A DNA stretch of 64,000 nt from the NCBI GenBank assembly GCA_963794185.1, contig CAWCDM010000141.1, positions 1-64,000 on the forward strand, written 5' to 3'. Below the pieces are notes generated by a model. The model worked only from the letters and a program-made list of their open reading frames with translations, did no database searches and was not told where the DNA came from. A program made the position numbers and the translations under genes. The DNA is from JAMXLO01 sp963794185. GTDB lineage: Bacteria; Pseudomonadota; Alphaproteobacteria; Acetobacterales; Acetobacteraceae. Below are positions 1 through 8,141 of this stretch, in pieces. Within the stretch, counting starts at the first letter, position 1. Each line of letters starts with the position of its first letter.

Positions 1-4
1 GCTA

Positions 5-1238
5 GTGCTCCGAGTCGCTCATATTGACGGATACAGCCTCTTTAGTTTCACGCGCGCATCGGCCGTGGTGAATTGCCAGTCGGCTTTGGCGTGCTTGTTG
101 TTCCGCTGAGCCTCCCAGGCGGCAACTTCTTCGGTGAGCATCGCCTTGTCGGGAATGCGCCGATCGAGGCACTGCGTTGACAGCACGCTCAGTTCGATCT
201 CCGCCATGTTGAGCCAGCTTCCGTGTTTGGGTGTGTAATGCCATTCGAACCGCTCGACCAGGCGACGCGCCTCCTCGGCGGGAAAGGCCTCATAAAGTGA
301 CGCGGGTTTGTGGGTATTTAGATTATCCTGGACCAGGGCGATCCTCGGCGCGTTCGGAAACCACTTGTCGGACACTGCCTTGAGCAGGTGCGCGTAATCC
401 ACGGCTGTATGGCGATCGGTCACCTCGACGTGCCGCCAACCCTCCAGAGGCGCAAACAGCATGAACAGATTCGCCGTGCCGTTGCGCTCATATTCGTAAT
501 CATGCCGTACCGGACGACCCGGCTTCGCCGGCATCGGCACACGCGTTTCGGCGACCAGCTGCTTCGAGGTCTCGTCCAGGCAAACGACAGGGCATTCGGG
601 GTCGCGTGGCCGGTGGTACACGTCCAGCACATCTTCCATATTAGCGACGAAGGCAGCGCTTGACTCCGGCGGAATGACATACTGCTTTTTCAGATGTGGT
701 TTCAGATCGTTTTTTTAGCGTGCGCCCGATCGTGTTATCGCTGGCGCGCTCAACGATGTTCAGTTCCACCACTTTGTCTTCCAGCAGCCGCAAGGACCAC
801 TTCGCCCGCCCTTTCGGCGGTGGCGAACACATCAGGGCGATCAGTTTTGCCTCGGCCGTGCCATCGAAGATTCGCCGCCGCGCCGAGTTCGGGGAATGTT
901 TGCGGGCAAGCACCCCCTCGAACCCCTCCTCGACCAGCCGCTGGCGCGTGCGGAACACGGTTGCCTCGCTGGTATCCAGGGCTTTCACGATGCGGCTGTC
1001 ACTCCAGCCCTCACCTGCCTCGGAAACGTCGGCCTTCAGCAGGATCCGAGCCTTCAGCACCTGAGCGGCGGGATGCTTGCCCTTGCTGATCAGCGCTTCA
1101 AGCGTCTCTCGCTCCTCCATGCTCAACCGGACGATGTATTTCTTGACCGCGACTTCCGACATGTTCCGATTCCCGGTAACGTTGAATACCGTTGCCAGAG
1201 AGTCACAGAACCCCTTCGGAATCAAGGACGCTGAGCAC
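5..1238 (-). mobile_element. IS630-family insertion sequence, copy 1
   Basis: An element of about 1.23 kb bounded by the TA dinucleotides at 3-4 and 1239-1240, the target duplication expected for IS630/Tc1-mariner elements. The outer ends read GTGCTC inward from both sides (5-10, and the complement of 1233-1238), and the similarity continues imperfectly for several bases. The single transposase gene reads leftward and almost fills the element. It sits inside an older IS630-type transposase fragment that continues at 1241. A related but non-identical element of the same size lies at 58038-59270. Confidence 0.9.
19..1162 (-). CDS. IS630 transposase in two overlapping frames (OrfA/OrfB), copy 1
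   Basis: OrfA starts at the ATG at 1160-1162 and carries an N-terminal helix-turn-helix region (WSDSRIVKALDTSEATV). OrfB carries the DDE_3 catalytic core. Its acidic residues are visible in VCLDETSKQ, VQDNLNTHK and the E of MAEIELSV. The frames change at a run of seven A on the coding strand (complement of 710-716), just after GRTLKK. Reading past it into OrfB needs a +1 or -2 shift. In the related copy at 58 kb the run has eight A and needs a -1 shift. IS630-type elements are known to use programmed slippage, so the element may be active, or the run may have lost one base. OrfB otherwise ends normally in KLKRLYPSI. Confidence 0.85.
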
Positions 1239-1240
1239 TA

Positions 1241-1547
1241 GGGCGATAAATCTCGCTTCGACCGCTCCATCGAAGATGCGCTTGCGTGCCGAGTTCGGGG
1301 AATGCTTCCGTGTCAGCACGGCGTCGAAGTCCTCCTCGACCAGAACCTGGCGCGTCGGGAAGACGGTCGAGAAGCTCGTGTCGAGTGCGCCCACGATCCG
1401 CCTGTCGCTCCAGCCCACTCCCGCTTCCGAAGCATCGGCCTCAAGCAGGATCCCGGCCCTGAGAACGTGAGCGGCCGGGTGCCTACCCTCTCTGATCAGG
1501 GCTTCCAGCGTTCCGCGCTCTTCAACGCTCAGCCTGACAAATAATCA
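1241..1547 (-). pseudogene. Remnant of an older IS630-type transposase (N-terminal half)
   Basis: Reading leftward from about 1545, the frame gives RLSVEERGTLEALI, then GWSDRRIVGALDT and TRKHSPNSARKRIFDG, ending FIAL at the insertion site. It is clearly homologous to the first 110 or so residues of both complete IS630 transposases in this window. It is cut at 1240 by the insertion of copy 1: the CTAG there would restore FIALA, as in the copy at 58 kb. It has no start codon because its 5' end is fused to the 3' flank of the patatin gene. Its C-terminal half, if it survives, lies left of base 1. Confidence 0.8.
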
Positions 1548-2465
1548 TCAATGATCGCTTTCCGACGAATGTAAGCGTGACGATCCGGCGTAAAGAGCGC
1601 TGCGAACAGCCGGCAGCATCTGCTGTGTGGCCGCTTCACCTGCTGCGATGCATTCCGCGGCGCGATCAAAATCGAGCGGCCCTATTTGGCCGGCACGGAG
1701 GCAAATCATCACGTCCGGCGGGTTCTCGGCAAGCCGCAGCTGGCCGATACGGTCTTGGATGATATTGAGCGAACGCGTGAGGACACCGAAAGCGCTGGTG
1801 CCGGCATTATCCCGCGAGAAGTAACCGTGAAGCAGACCACGCCCGTGCGAGCCGAGGTCGAGACGATCTTCCGCATTGTCGTCCGCAGCGTTCGGCGCGA
1901 CATGGGTGCTCACGTCGACGCCAATAACCAGTGTGGCGCCAAGCGCCCGGCACAGTGAGATTGGCACGGGATTGGCAAGCGCGCCATCGACCAGCCGCCG
2001 GCCATCGATCTCAACGGGCGGGAATATCCCCGGCACGGCATAGGACGCGCGTAGCGCATCGATCACGCTTCCACGCTGTATCCATATTTCCTCACCAGTC
2101 ATCAGGTCGGTCGCGACGCAGGCAAAACTCCGCGGCAGCTTCTCGATCGTCGCACCCAGGAGTGACGGGCGCAGGGCCCGCGCGATCCGTCGCCCTGCGA
2201 TGATGCCGCCACCGGAATGGAAGTCGAAGAGACGACCAAGGCGAACTCTGTTGAGGCGGCGTGCCCATTCCTCAAGACGCGAGAGGCCGCCAACCACATG
2301 GTACGCGCCTGCGACAGCTCCAATGGATGTACCGCAAACAATATCCGGGATGATGCCAGCGTGTTCGAGGGTCCGAAGCACGCCAATATGCGCCCATCCG
2401 CGCGCGGCGCCGCTACCCAACGCTATTCCCACTGTGCAGCGAAGCGGCAACTTGCCCATCGTCAT
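1548..2465 (-). CDS. Patatin-like phospholipase (RssA/YchK type)
   Basis: A 305-residue patatin-fold acyl hydrolase that would cleave acyl esters of phospholipids or related lipids with a Ser-Asp dyad. Visible motifs, in order: the glycine-rich oxyanion loop GSGAARGWAH (about residues 17-26), the nucleophile elbow GTSIG (about 45-49) and the DGA catalytic aspartate motif in VDGALANPVP (about 160). No signal peptide is seen, so it is probably cytoplasmic, as in the RssA/YchK group. The length is normal. The start ATG at 2465 has an AGGAACG-like sequence upstream. The gene is monocistronic, with IS630 debris directly downstream. Substrate and physiological role cannot be read from the sequence. 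Confidence 0.9.
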   Translation of the reverse strand: MTMGKLPLRCTVGIALGSGAARGWAHIGVLRTLEHAGIIPDIVCGTSIGAVAGAYHVVGGLSRLEEWARRLNRVRLGRLFDFHSGGGIIAGRRIARALRPSLLGATIEKLPRSFACVATDLMTGEEIWIQRGSVIDALRASYAVPGIFPPVEIDGRRLVDGALANPVPISLCRALGATLVIGVDVSTHVAPNAADDNAEDRLDLGSHGRGLLHGYFSRDNAGTSAFGVLTRSLNIIQDRIGQLRLAENPPDVMICLRAGQIGPLDFDRAAECIAAGEAATQQMLPAVRSALYAGSSRLHSSESDH

Positions 2466-2824
2466 CCGACGTTCCTAGGATGCATGAATAATGCGGTTCA
2501 ACCCGGCCGTCCACCTTGATTTGGATCATTTCGGCTCGCCTCCAGCAAGGGCTGGCGATCCAATCCATGGCAACGCGAACCCGTTGCACGATACTCTATG
2601 CAGCGACCAGCTGAGCGCGCCGGGATAGCTCGGCGGCTCCCTATTGCTTCGCCCGAAGGTGCGACCCATCACCGCGAGCCGTAGAGCATGATCCATCCGC
2701 GCCACATCGCCATTTCAGCTGGACAACCGGCGCGCAATGCGCGCCGACAACATGATTGGGTCACTGGCCGTGGCGCGCGCTCGGCGTGGTGATTAGCACC
2801 GACTGCCGCCCCGTCGTAGCCGGG
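2466..2824. other. Intergenic region, no gene recognised
   Basis: About 360 bases between two minus-strand genes. No convincing coding frame, tRNA or repeat was seen. It should hold the promoter of the patatin gene (reading left from about 2470) and the 3' region of the DUF2272 gene. Confidence 0.5.
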
Positions 2825-3691
2825 CTAGCGATCATAAAGGATGTGCAGCACGACGAACCAGGGGTAGCGGGCGTCGAGCACCACGTTCCCGGAGGCGGCC
2901 AGCTGCCCATCTATCGTAACCGGCACGTGCTTCATCGTCACAGCATGGTTGACATTCCCGCCGATGACGCTGATCTGTTCCTTCCCGAGAGAGACGACTA
3001 TATCGCAGTGCGCTGCGAAACGGCGGACTGGCAACTTCTCATAGGTCAGCGGCCGCTTGCTACTGCGCCAGAAACAGATCAGGTCGCCGGGAACGGGTGA
3101 ATAGGCGTCCATGCGCTCGGCGACGACCGCCCAGCCCGACGTGCGGCCTAGTTTCATGTCCTTCGCGATGTTGATATAGACGGAATGCGAGGGCGCGTAA
3201 GGGAACCGCGCACCGGCACCCGCGGTTCGCATGACGTAGCTGATGAAGGCAGCCGACCAGGCGTGATAGCCGTCACGGCTGTCCGCAATTTCCTGGCCGC
3301 TCTCATCGTGCATGCCGGTCCACGTGGACTCGCGGCGATTGGCGTCCTGGCCCAGCCACCAGTACTCCCCGATGCGCTCCCAAGCCCCCGGAGAGCGGTT
3401 GGGGTTGTCGCTCGCCTCTGGATCGGTGCCGGTACCCGGCGGATCGTCATACACAAGCTGGCCAAACAGGCGCCATTCCTGCTTCGCGATCGCAACCGCC
3501 TCCGCACGGCTGAACCGCTCGTAGGACAAGCGCGCAAACGGCGGGGAGTGCCCCGACTGAGCGATGAACTGCTCGGGTCTTGGCTCCGCGCCCACTTCCT
3601 CAATCACCGCGGGTTGGGCCGGTGCACAGGCCTCCACGGTGAGCGCCAGAGCGCAGAATGCGGGAATTGATGCACGCACACGAAGCTGCAT
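2825..3691 (-). CDS. DUF2272-domain exported protein, probable lipoprotein
   Basis: The product is about 288 residues from the ATG at 3691, which has AGGGATC upstream; an ATG at 3712 is a longer alternative. An N-terminal hydrophobic segment ends in VEACAP, a weak lipobox, so export and lipid anchoring are likely but not certain. The rest matches the DUF2272 pattern: YHAWSAAFISYVMRTAG near the middle, GDLICFWR, a conserved His in FAAHCDIVVSLG, and IGGNVNHAVTM. The arrangement resembles CHAP/NlpC-type cysteine amidases, but the usual Cys position reads Ser in WSAAF, so catalysis is doubtful. Its neighbours across the divergent gap are a beta-lactamase-fold hydrolase and an M15 peptidase, which suggests a cell-wall context. 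Confidence 0.8.
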   Translation of the reverse strand: MQLRVRASIPAFCALALTVEACAPAQPAVIEEVGAEPRPEQFIAQSGHSPPFARLSYERFSRAEAVAIAKQEWRLFGQLVYDDPPGTGTDPEASDNPNRSPGAWERIGEYWWLGQDANRRESTWTGMHDESGQEIADSRDGYHAWSAAFISYVMRTAGAGARFPYAPSHSVYINIAKDMKLGRTSGWAVVAERMDAYSPVPGDLICFWRSSKRPLTYEKLPVRRFAAHCDIVVSLGKEQISVIGGNVNHAVTMKHVPVTIDGQLAASGNVVLDARYPWFVVLHILYDR

Positions 3692-3803
3692 GAGGATCCC
3701 TAAACGGTGCATCCAGGCGACGAGACTGCGGCCGGAATTGACTGATAGGTTTCATCTGCCGCAGCGTGTATAAGACGCAACTCCATAGTGCTGCCAGACA
3801 GAG

Positions 3804-4811
3804 TTGCCGCCGTTGAGTGCCGCCAAAATCCTTGCTGCCGCGACAGGTTCCGTTGCCCACGCAGTCTCCACTTCCATCTCCGGCGCTGCTCTCGGGGTGG
3901 TAATGGCGACTGGGGACCGTGCCGTGGAGGTACTTGGTCTGGCGCAGCGCGAGCCCGATCCCGCGCCGCTGTATCGCGGCACGTGGTTTGACCTCGCATC
4001 CCTCACCAAGGTCCTGTTCACGACGCCCACACTCCTGCAACTCGTGGTGCAGGAGCGGTCGGCGCTGGACGACAAACTGGTCGTGGCCATTCCGGATCTG
4101 CGGCAATACGATCCCCAGGCGGCGGAGCGCCAACTGACGTTCCGTCAATGCCTCAGCCACCAGACGCATCTGCCTGCAGTCGAGCCGCTCTACACGTATG
4201 GCTTGGAGCCGGCGACGTTGCGCGCCTTCATTCTTCAGCATGCCTGGCGGCATGGCCCGCCGGTCTATTCCGATATCAATTTCATGCTGTTGGGAATTGC
4301 CATCGAGCGGATGACTGGATGCCTGCTCAACGAGCTGCAGCCGCCTCCGGGACTGGCGTGGCGACCGGCGCCGGCGGAGACTGCGGCGACTGAACGCTGT
4401 GCCTGGCGTGGCCGCATCATGCGCGGCGAGGTGCACGACGAGAACGCCTTCGCGCTCGGTGGTGCCGCTGGCCACGCCGGGTTGTTCGGCACGATTGACG
4501 GCGTCCTCGATGCCGCGCAGCGACTGCTACAGGCCGTCGAGCCGTGGTGCGCCCAGTTGCGGACGCGGCAATCGGCGACTCGGTGCCTGGGCTGGGAAGC
4601 GGGACACGAAGGATGGTCCGGCGGCAACGCCTGCTCAGAAGAGACCATAGGTCATACCGGCTTCACTGGCACCGGCGTTTGGATTGATTTCCGACGTGGG
4701 CTGTCTTGGGCGCTGCTGACCAATCGCGTGCATCCGACCCGCCACCGGGACACCGGTATCGACGCCTTGCGCCGCAGCGTAGGCGACCTGATCGTCGCTG
4801 CGGCCCCGTGA
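3804..4811 (+). CDS. Serine hydrolase of the beta-lactamase / penicillin-binding fold
   Basis: A 335-residue class C beta-lactamase-like hydrolase. The SxxK nucleophile motif is SLTK (about residue 67) in FDLASLTKVLFTT. YSD at about 155 (PPVYSDINFM) stands at the YxN position. HTG appears late in GHTGFTGTGVWIDF, where KTG/HTG is expected. Family members hydrolyse or transfer D-amino-acid peptides or esters; no substrate can be assigned. There is no clear signal peptide from the TTG at 3804, which is needed to keep the first beta strand (GAALGVVMATGD). The M15 peptidase follows after about 26 bases, so the two are probably co-transcribed. Confidence 0.85.
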   Translation: MPPLSAAKILAAATGSVAHAVSTSISGAALGVVMATGDRAVEVLGLAQREPDPAPLYRGTWFDLASLTKVLFTTPTLLQLVVQERSALDDKLVVAIPDLRQYDPQAAERQLTFRQCLSHQTHLPAVEPLYTYGLEPATLRAFILQHAWRHGPPVYSDINFMLLGIAIERMTGCLLNELQPPPGLAWRPAPAETAATERCAWRGRIMRGEVHDENAFALGGAAGHAGLFGTIDGVLDAAQRLLQAVEPWCAQLRTRQSATRCLGWEAGHEGWSGGNACSEETIGHTGFTGTGVWIDFRRGLSWALLTNRVHPTRHRDTGIDALRRSVGDLIVAAAP

Positions 4812-4837
4812 CAGGTTCCCGGTGGAGCGGCTGCGCT

Positions 4838-5596
4838 GTGACTATCGCCCTGCTGCTTGGCGCCTCTACTGTAAGCATCGCGGCCTCGGTCGATGATCTG
4901 ATCCGCGCCTATCCGGATGCCCTGGCGAGCTACGACGGGTCCAACCTGATTTGGCGCGACGGCACTCGAATGCCCGTGGGAGACGGACAGCCTGACAAGA
5001 GCATGGAGGAGCAACTGCGGAATGGCTCCATCCTCGATCAGTTGAGGCTGGCATACCCTGCGAACGCGCCGCTGCTGCCGGCACCGCACGAGGATCCAGG
5101 CCGTGTGCGGAACAGAGCGTTCTTCGACAAAATGTACGGTGACTGCAATTCAACGCAGGCGGCGCCGGAACTTGTGTATGTGGTATGGCTGCCGAACACT
5201 TGGGGGCACGCCGTCAGCATCACGTCGGTCAACGGTGTCGATCGGCAGCTGGCCGCGGTTTCGCGCGAACTGGATGAGTTGCCCGCGGCGGACAAGAGGT
5301 ACCTGTACCCGGTGGGCGGAACCTATGCATGCCGTTCCGTGGCCGACACCGGGCAAACGAGTATGCATGCCTGGGGTGCGGCGATCGATATCAACCCAGC
5401 CTTCTCGGACTACTGGCTGTGGCGCCGACCTGCCGGTATGGTTCCCCCTTATGTGAACCGCATCCCCTCAGAAGTCGTAGCCGTCTTCGAACGGCATGGC
5501 TTCATCTGGGGCGGTCGGTGGGCGCACTTCGACACAATGCACTTCGAATACCGGCCCGAGCTGCTGTTTTCGCCGCAGCCCAAACGTCGCCCATAA
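4838..5596 (+). CDS. M15-family D-Ala-D-Ala carboxypeptidase-like metallopeptidase, exported
   Basis: The product is about 252 residues from the GTG at 4838, chosen because GGTGGAG lies about 10 bases upstream and the first 17 residues form a short signal peptide (TIALLLGASTVSIAA). The C-terminal half carries the zinc-site pattern of the M15/VanY group: SMHAWGAAIDIN, then GFIWGGRWAHFDTMHFEY with the last His-Glu pair. Such enzymes trim peptidoglycan stem peptides in the periplasm. It lies downstream of the serine hydrolase in the same direction. The frame is open further upstream, overlapping that gene, but the signal peptide supports the later start. Confidence 0.85.
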   Translation: MTIALLLGASTVSIAASVDDLIRAYPDALASYDGSNLIWRDGTRMPVGDGQPDKSMEEQLRNGSILDQLRLAYPANAPLLPAPHEDPGRVRNRAFFDKMYGDCNSTQAAPELVYVVWLPNTWGHAVSITSVNGVDRQLAAVSRELDELPAADKRYLYPVGGTYACRSVADTGQTSMHAWGAAIDINPAFSDYWLWRRPAGMVPPYVNRIPSEVVAVFERHGFIWGGRWAHFDTMHFEYRPELLFSPQPKRRP

Positions 5597-6082
5597 GACC
5601 AAACGTCCTGTGCTCCATTGGCGAGGGTAGGCAACCCCTGGCCGCAATTATATAACAGCTACTACAATGCCATCCGTCTACAAGTCGGACATGAGACATG
5701 GCTGCTGCAGTTAACCCTCACGGTCCTGTTCCCCACCAGAGGCAGAACCCGCCTACTGCACGCTTATCCTTCGACGGTGAGCATCGTCGTGGAGACAGAG
5801 CGCTATGGGTCAGCAGACCTCCGTCACTTTGTGACGAAGTACCAGAGCGCCAACGGCGAAATTCCTTCCATGGCCCTGCGACGTGCTGCTGACCGATGAA
5901 TTTGATGCAGCAACTTCCGGTTTTGCCATAGTCAGCGCGCTGTCCTCACCTTAGACTCGTGGGTTTGGGGCGGCTCCGGTATTCCGCTGCCAACCCGGAA
6001 TCGATACGCACTGAAAGGGCGGCGCCTGTTTGATTGAGAAGGTCGCCGTTACCTCGCTTGATGGAGATACTCGAGACTGCAT
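5597..6082. other. Intergenic region between convergent genes
   Basis: About 490 bases between the M15 gene and the LssY_C gene, which converge here. Short open frames (for example 5618-5899 on +) lack a ribosome site and recognisable composition, and I do not regard them as genes. No clear terminator hairpin was found. Confidence 0.5.
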
Positions 6083-6940
6083 TCAGGATCTCCCCGACGA
6101 TCCGATCCGGTCCTGTCCGACTAAGTCAAGGCTTGGCGTTTCCACATCCAGATGCGCCAAGCTGACTTCACCGTCAGTCATGTAGTGATTGACACGTCCG
6201 ATCGGCAGATCCTGGCCAGATTTATGTGAAGTGACGTCTCTGATCACCCCACTTAGTTGCAACTCAGACACAATATAATCGCGTTCTGTGTTCGTATCGG
6301 AATCGGTGGCGTGGGTGACCTGGAAGGTGAGTTTCGTCAAGGAGAAGCCGGTATCTCTGGTGCCGGCTCCTATCCATAGGGCATCGTCGCCGTTCGGTGG
6401 CCGGTCGGTGTTCTGCCAGAAAGCGGCTGTTCCCACTGTATCCTCGGCGTGTGAAATGGCCAACGCCCAGAACCGTACATGGTCGCGCTTGCGTGGGCTG
6501 TTGCCGATCGATTTCTGGAAACCGATGTCCTGCCCGCGCCCGAAGAGATAGAGCGTACTGAACGGGGCGGTCGGATAGGGCGAGTTGAAAACGAATGCGC
6601 GGATCATACGCCATGAGCTTGCCAGACCCAACCGATCAGCCTCGGTCCAGCCAGCGGTCGCAAAGGCGGCGCGAAGCTGTTGCAGCGTGCCGACGAGCGC
6701 GAGATTGACGGGGTCGCCCGGTAAACCGTCGCCCGTGGTCGTAAAGCTGGGCACATGTTTACGCTGAAGGACCTTGAGGCCCATGCGCACGGCATTCGGG
6801 AGCACAAGATATGCCGCAATACCATAGGTGACGCCCAAAGCCAGAATCCATGGCAGCGTGTTGTCGGCAACCCTGAAAACCACAAAGACAATCAACCAGA
6901 CACTTGCGACGCCCAGCGCGATGATCAGCAAGCGCTGCAA
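6083..6940 (-). CDS. LssY_C-domain membrane protein
   Basis: A 285-residue protein with two N-terminal transmembrane segments (about residues 3-25 and 30-52), followed by a soluble domain of the LssY C-terminal type. Recognisable parts are GDPVNLALVGTLQQL, the AGW-x-EAD segment, YPTAPFSTLYLFGRGQD, the basic RDHVRFWAL and the ER of NTERDYIV. The domain occurs in membrane-associated proteins, often fused to PAP2 phosphatases or DedA proteins; its activity is unknown. The start is a TTG at 6940 with no good ribosome site. An open frame in the same phase (6959-7324) ends only 18 bases upstream, so the real protein may be longer and interrupted by the TGA at 6959-6961. Confidence 0.75.
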   Translation of the reverse strand: MQRLLIIALGVASVWLIVFVVFRVADNTLPWILALGVTYGIAAYLVLPNAVRMGLKVLQRKHVPSFTTTGDGLPGDPVNLALVGTLQQLRAAFATAGWTEADRLGLASSWRMIRAFVFNSPYPTAPFSTLYLFGRGQDIGFQKSIGNSPRKRDHVRFWALAISHAEDTVGTAAFWQNTDRPPNGDDALWIGAGTRDTGFSLTKLTFQVTHATDSDTNTERDYIVSELQLSGVIRDVTSHKSGQDLPIGRVNHYMTDGEVSLAHLDVETPSLDLVGQDRIGSSGRS

Positions 6941-6958
6941 AAAGCGCTTCAGGAGTTC

Positions 6959-7324
6959 TCAATGCCCAGCGCCCCAGCCTGACGCATGAAGATCTGCCGT
7001 CACGCGCCGCCGCAGCTTCCGGCGCAATTGCTCGGTCTTCGCCTCGGTCGGGACGGCGGTCGCGACGAGATCAATGATGGATTGGTGTCTTGCCTGCGCA
7101 GCCACCAGGCGAGGCCGGTCGTGCATCAACTCGAACTCGGACTCCGCTTCTTGCGGCAGCTTCGTGATCGCCATATCGGTATACCCGTACAGTGAAGGTT
7201 CGCGGAGGACGCGCCGGCGGATCGACATAGAGGCGACGATGTTGATCAGCTTAGCAGCCAAGCCGTGGTCGCGCGAGCGCTTGAAGGTGCAGACATCGTT
7301 CAGGTTGGCGTTGAGCTCGTCCAA
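6959..7324 (-). CDS. Hypothetical protein upstream of and in frame with the LssY_C gene
   Basis: An open frame of 121 codons with a TTG start, rich in basic and charged residues, with no transmembrane segment and no family I recognise. It is in the same reading frame as the LssY_C gene and separated from it by one TGA and 15 further bases. Either it is a small translationally coupled gene, or both are pieces of one protein split by a nonsense codon. A chance open frame is also possible in DNA of this GC content. Confidence 0.35.
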   Translation of the reverse strand: MDELNANLNDVCTFKRSRDHGLAAKLINIVASMSIRRRVLREPSLYGYTDMAITKLPQEAESEFELMHDRPRLVAAQARHQSIIDLVATAVPTEAKTEQLRRKLRRRVTADLHASGWGAGH

Positions 7325-7398
7325 CGCGAGGCATCAGGCCGAGTCCCCAAGCTTGGCGCGAACCGCTACACTGCCCCCATCAAAACCGGAGGAAAACC

Positions 7399-7740
7399 AT
7401 GGCCAAGCACGTCTTCGTCGTCTTCACCAACCCGGTGGAAGGCAAGGAAGCCACCTACAATGACTGGTATGACAACCGCCATTTGCCCGACGTGCTGGAC
7501 GTGCCCGGCTTCGTCTCCGCCCAGCGCTTCCGCCTCAGCGACACCCAGCGTGCCGCCGGCCCCTTCCCCTGGCGCTACCTGGCCCTCTACGAGATCGAGA
7601 CCGACGACTTGAAACAAACCCTCGCCACACTCGGCGCCCGCTCCGGCACCTCGGCCATGGTTATCAGCGACTCGCTCGCCGAACAACGCCTCGCCTGGGT
7701 GTTCGACCCTGTCACCCCTGTGGTGACAAAGAAGTCCTGA
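7399..7740 (+). CDS. Small dimeric alpha-beta barrel (EthD-like) protein
   Basis: A 113-residue protein starting at the ATG at 7399, with GGAGG about six bases upstream. The sequence has the ferredoxin-like dimeric alpha-beta barrel pattern: strand FVVFTNP, helix NDWYDNRHLPDVLDVPGF, strand AQRFRLS and strand YLALYEIE. This is the layout of EthD/ABM-like proteins, which often act on polyketide or aromatic substrates or merely bind them. No signal peptide. It stands alone on this strand. The assignment is by fold pattern only. Confidence 0.75.
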   Translation: MAKHVFVVFTNPVEGKEATYNDWYDNRHLPDVLDVPGFVSAQRFRLSDTQRAAGPFPWRYLALYEIETDDLKQTLATLGARSGTSAMVISDSLAEQRLAWVFDPVTPVVTKKS

Positions 7741-7758
7741 TCGCAACGCCGGTGATGG

Positions 7759-7776
7759 GCCTCGCATCAGCGAGGC
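7759..7776 (+). terminator. Hairpin downstream of the EthD-like gene
   Basis: GCCTCGC-ATCA-GCGAGGC forms a perfect 7-bp stem with a 4-base loop, 18 bases after the stop codon. There is no clear T tract, so it may be a weak terminator or a 3' stabilising hairpin. Confidence 0.4.
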
Positions 7777-8141
7777 GATACTGCCGAACCCACGACGAAG
7801 TCCGCAACTACCTCCGCTGCCGAACTCGCATATGGCAACGCGTTTCCACCTCGACCAGGCGCTTTCACCACACGCGCCGAACGGCTATCGCGCTCGGCAT
7901 CTTGGAAGCCGCTTGAACGGCAGGCCCCACAGCCCGCGCCCCAGTCGATGCAAAGGCCCGAAAGCTGACAGAATCACCTGCCGCCCAGGCATGATCGCCG
8001 CTCGCGATCCGCATCCTGGGAGGCCCCCTGCAGAAAACGATTGATTCTGTCTGAAGGCAGATTGCCTTGCTGTGTTTCCTGTCGGGCTCGCTCCTGGGAA
8101 GTGGCCTCCGACATTCGAATCCGAGCACCCATCATCGCGCT
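7777..8141. other. Intergenic region, nothing recognised
   Basis: About 365 bases between the hairpin after the EthD-like gene and the 3' end of the leftward signalling operon. No coding frame, repeat or RNA gene was recognised. Confidence 0.45.

Noticed and set aside
5951..5963. TTAGACTCGTGGG occurs here and at 47067-47079
   Set aside because: A shared 13-mer is expected by chance several times in 64 kb; no inverted partner or element boundary was found.
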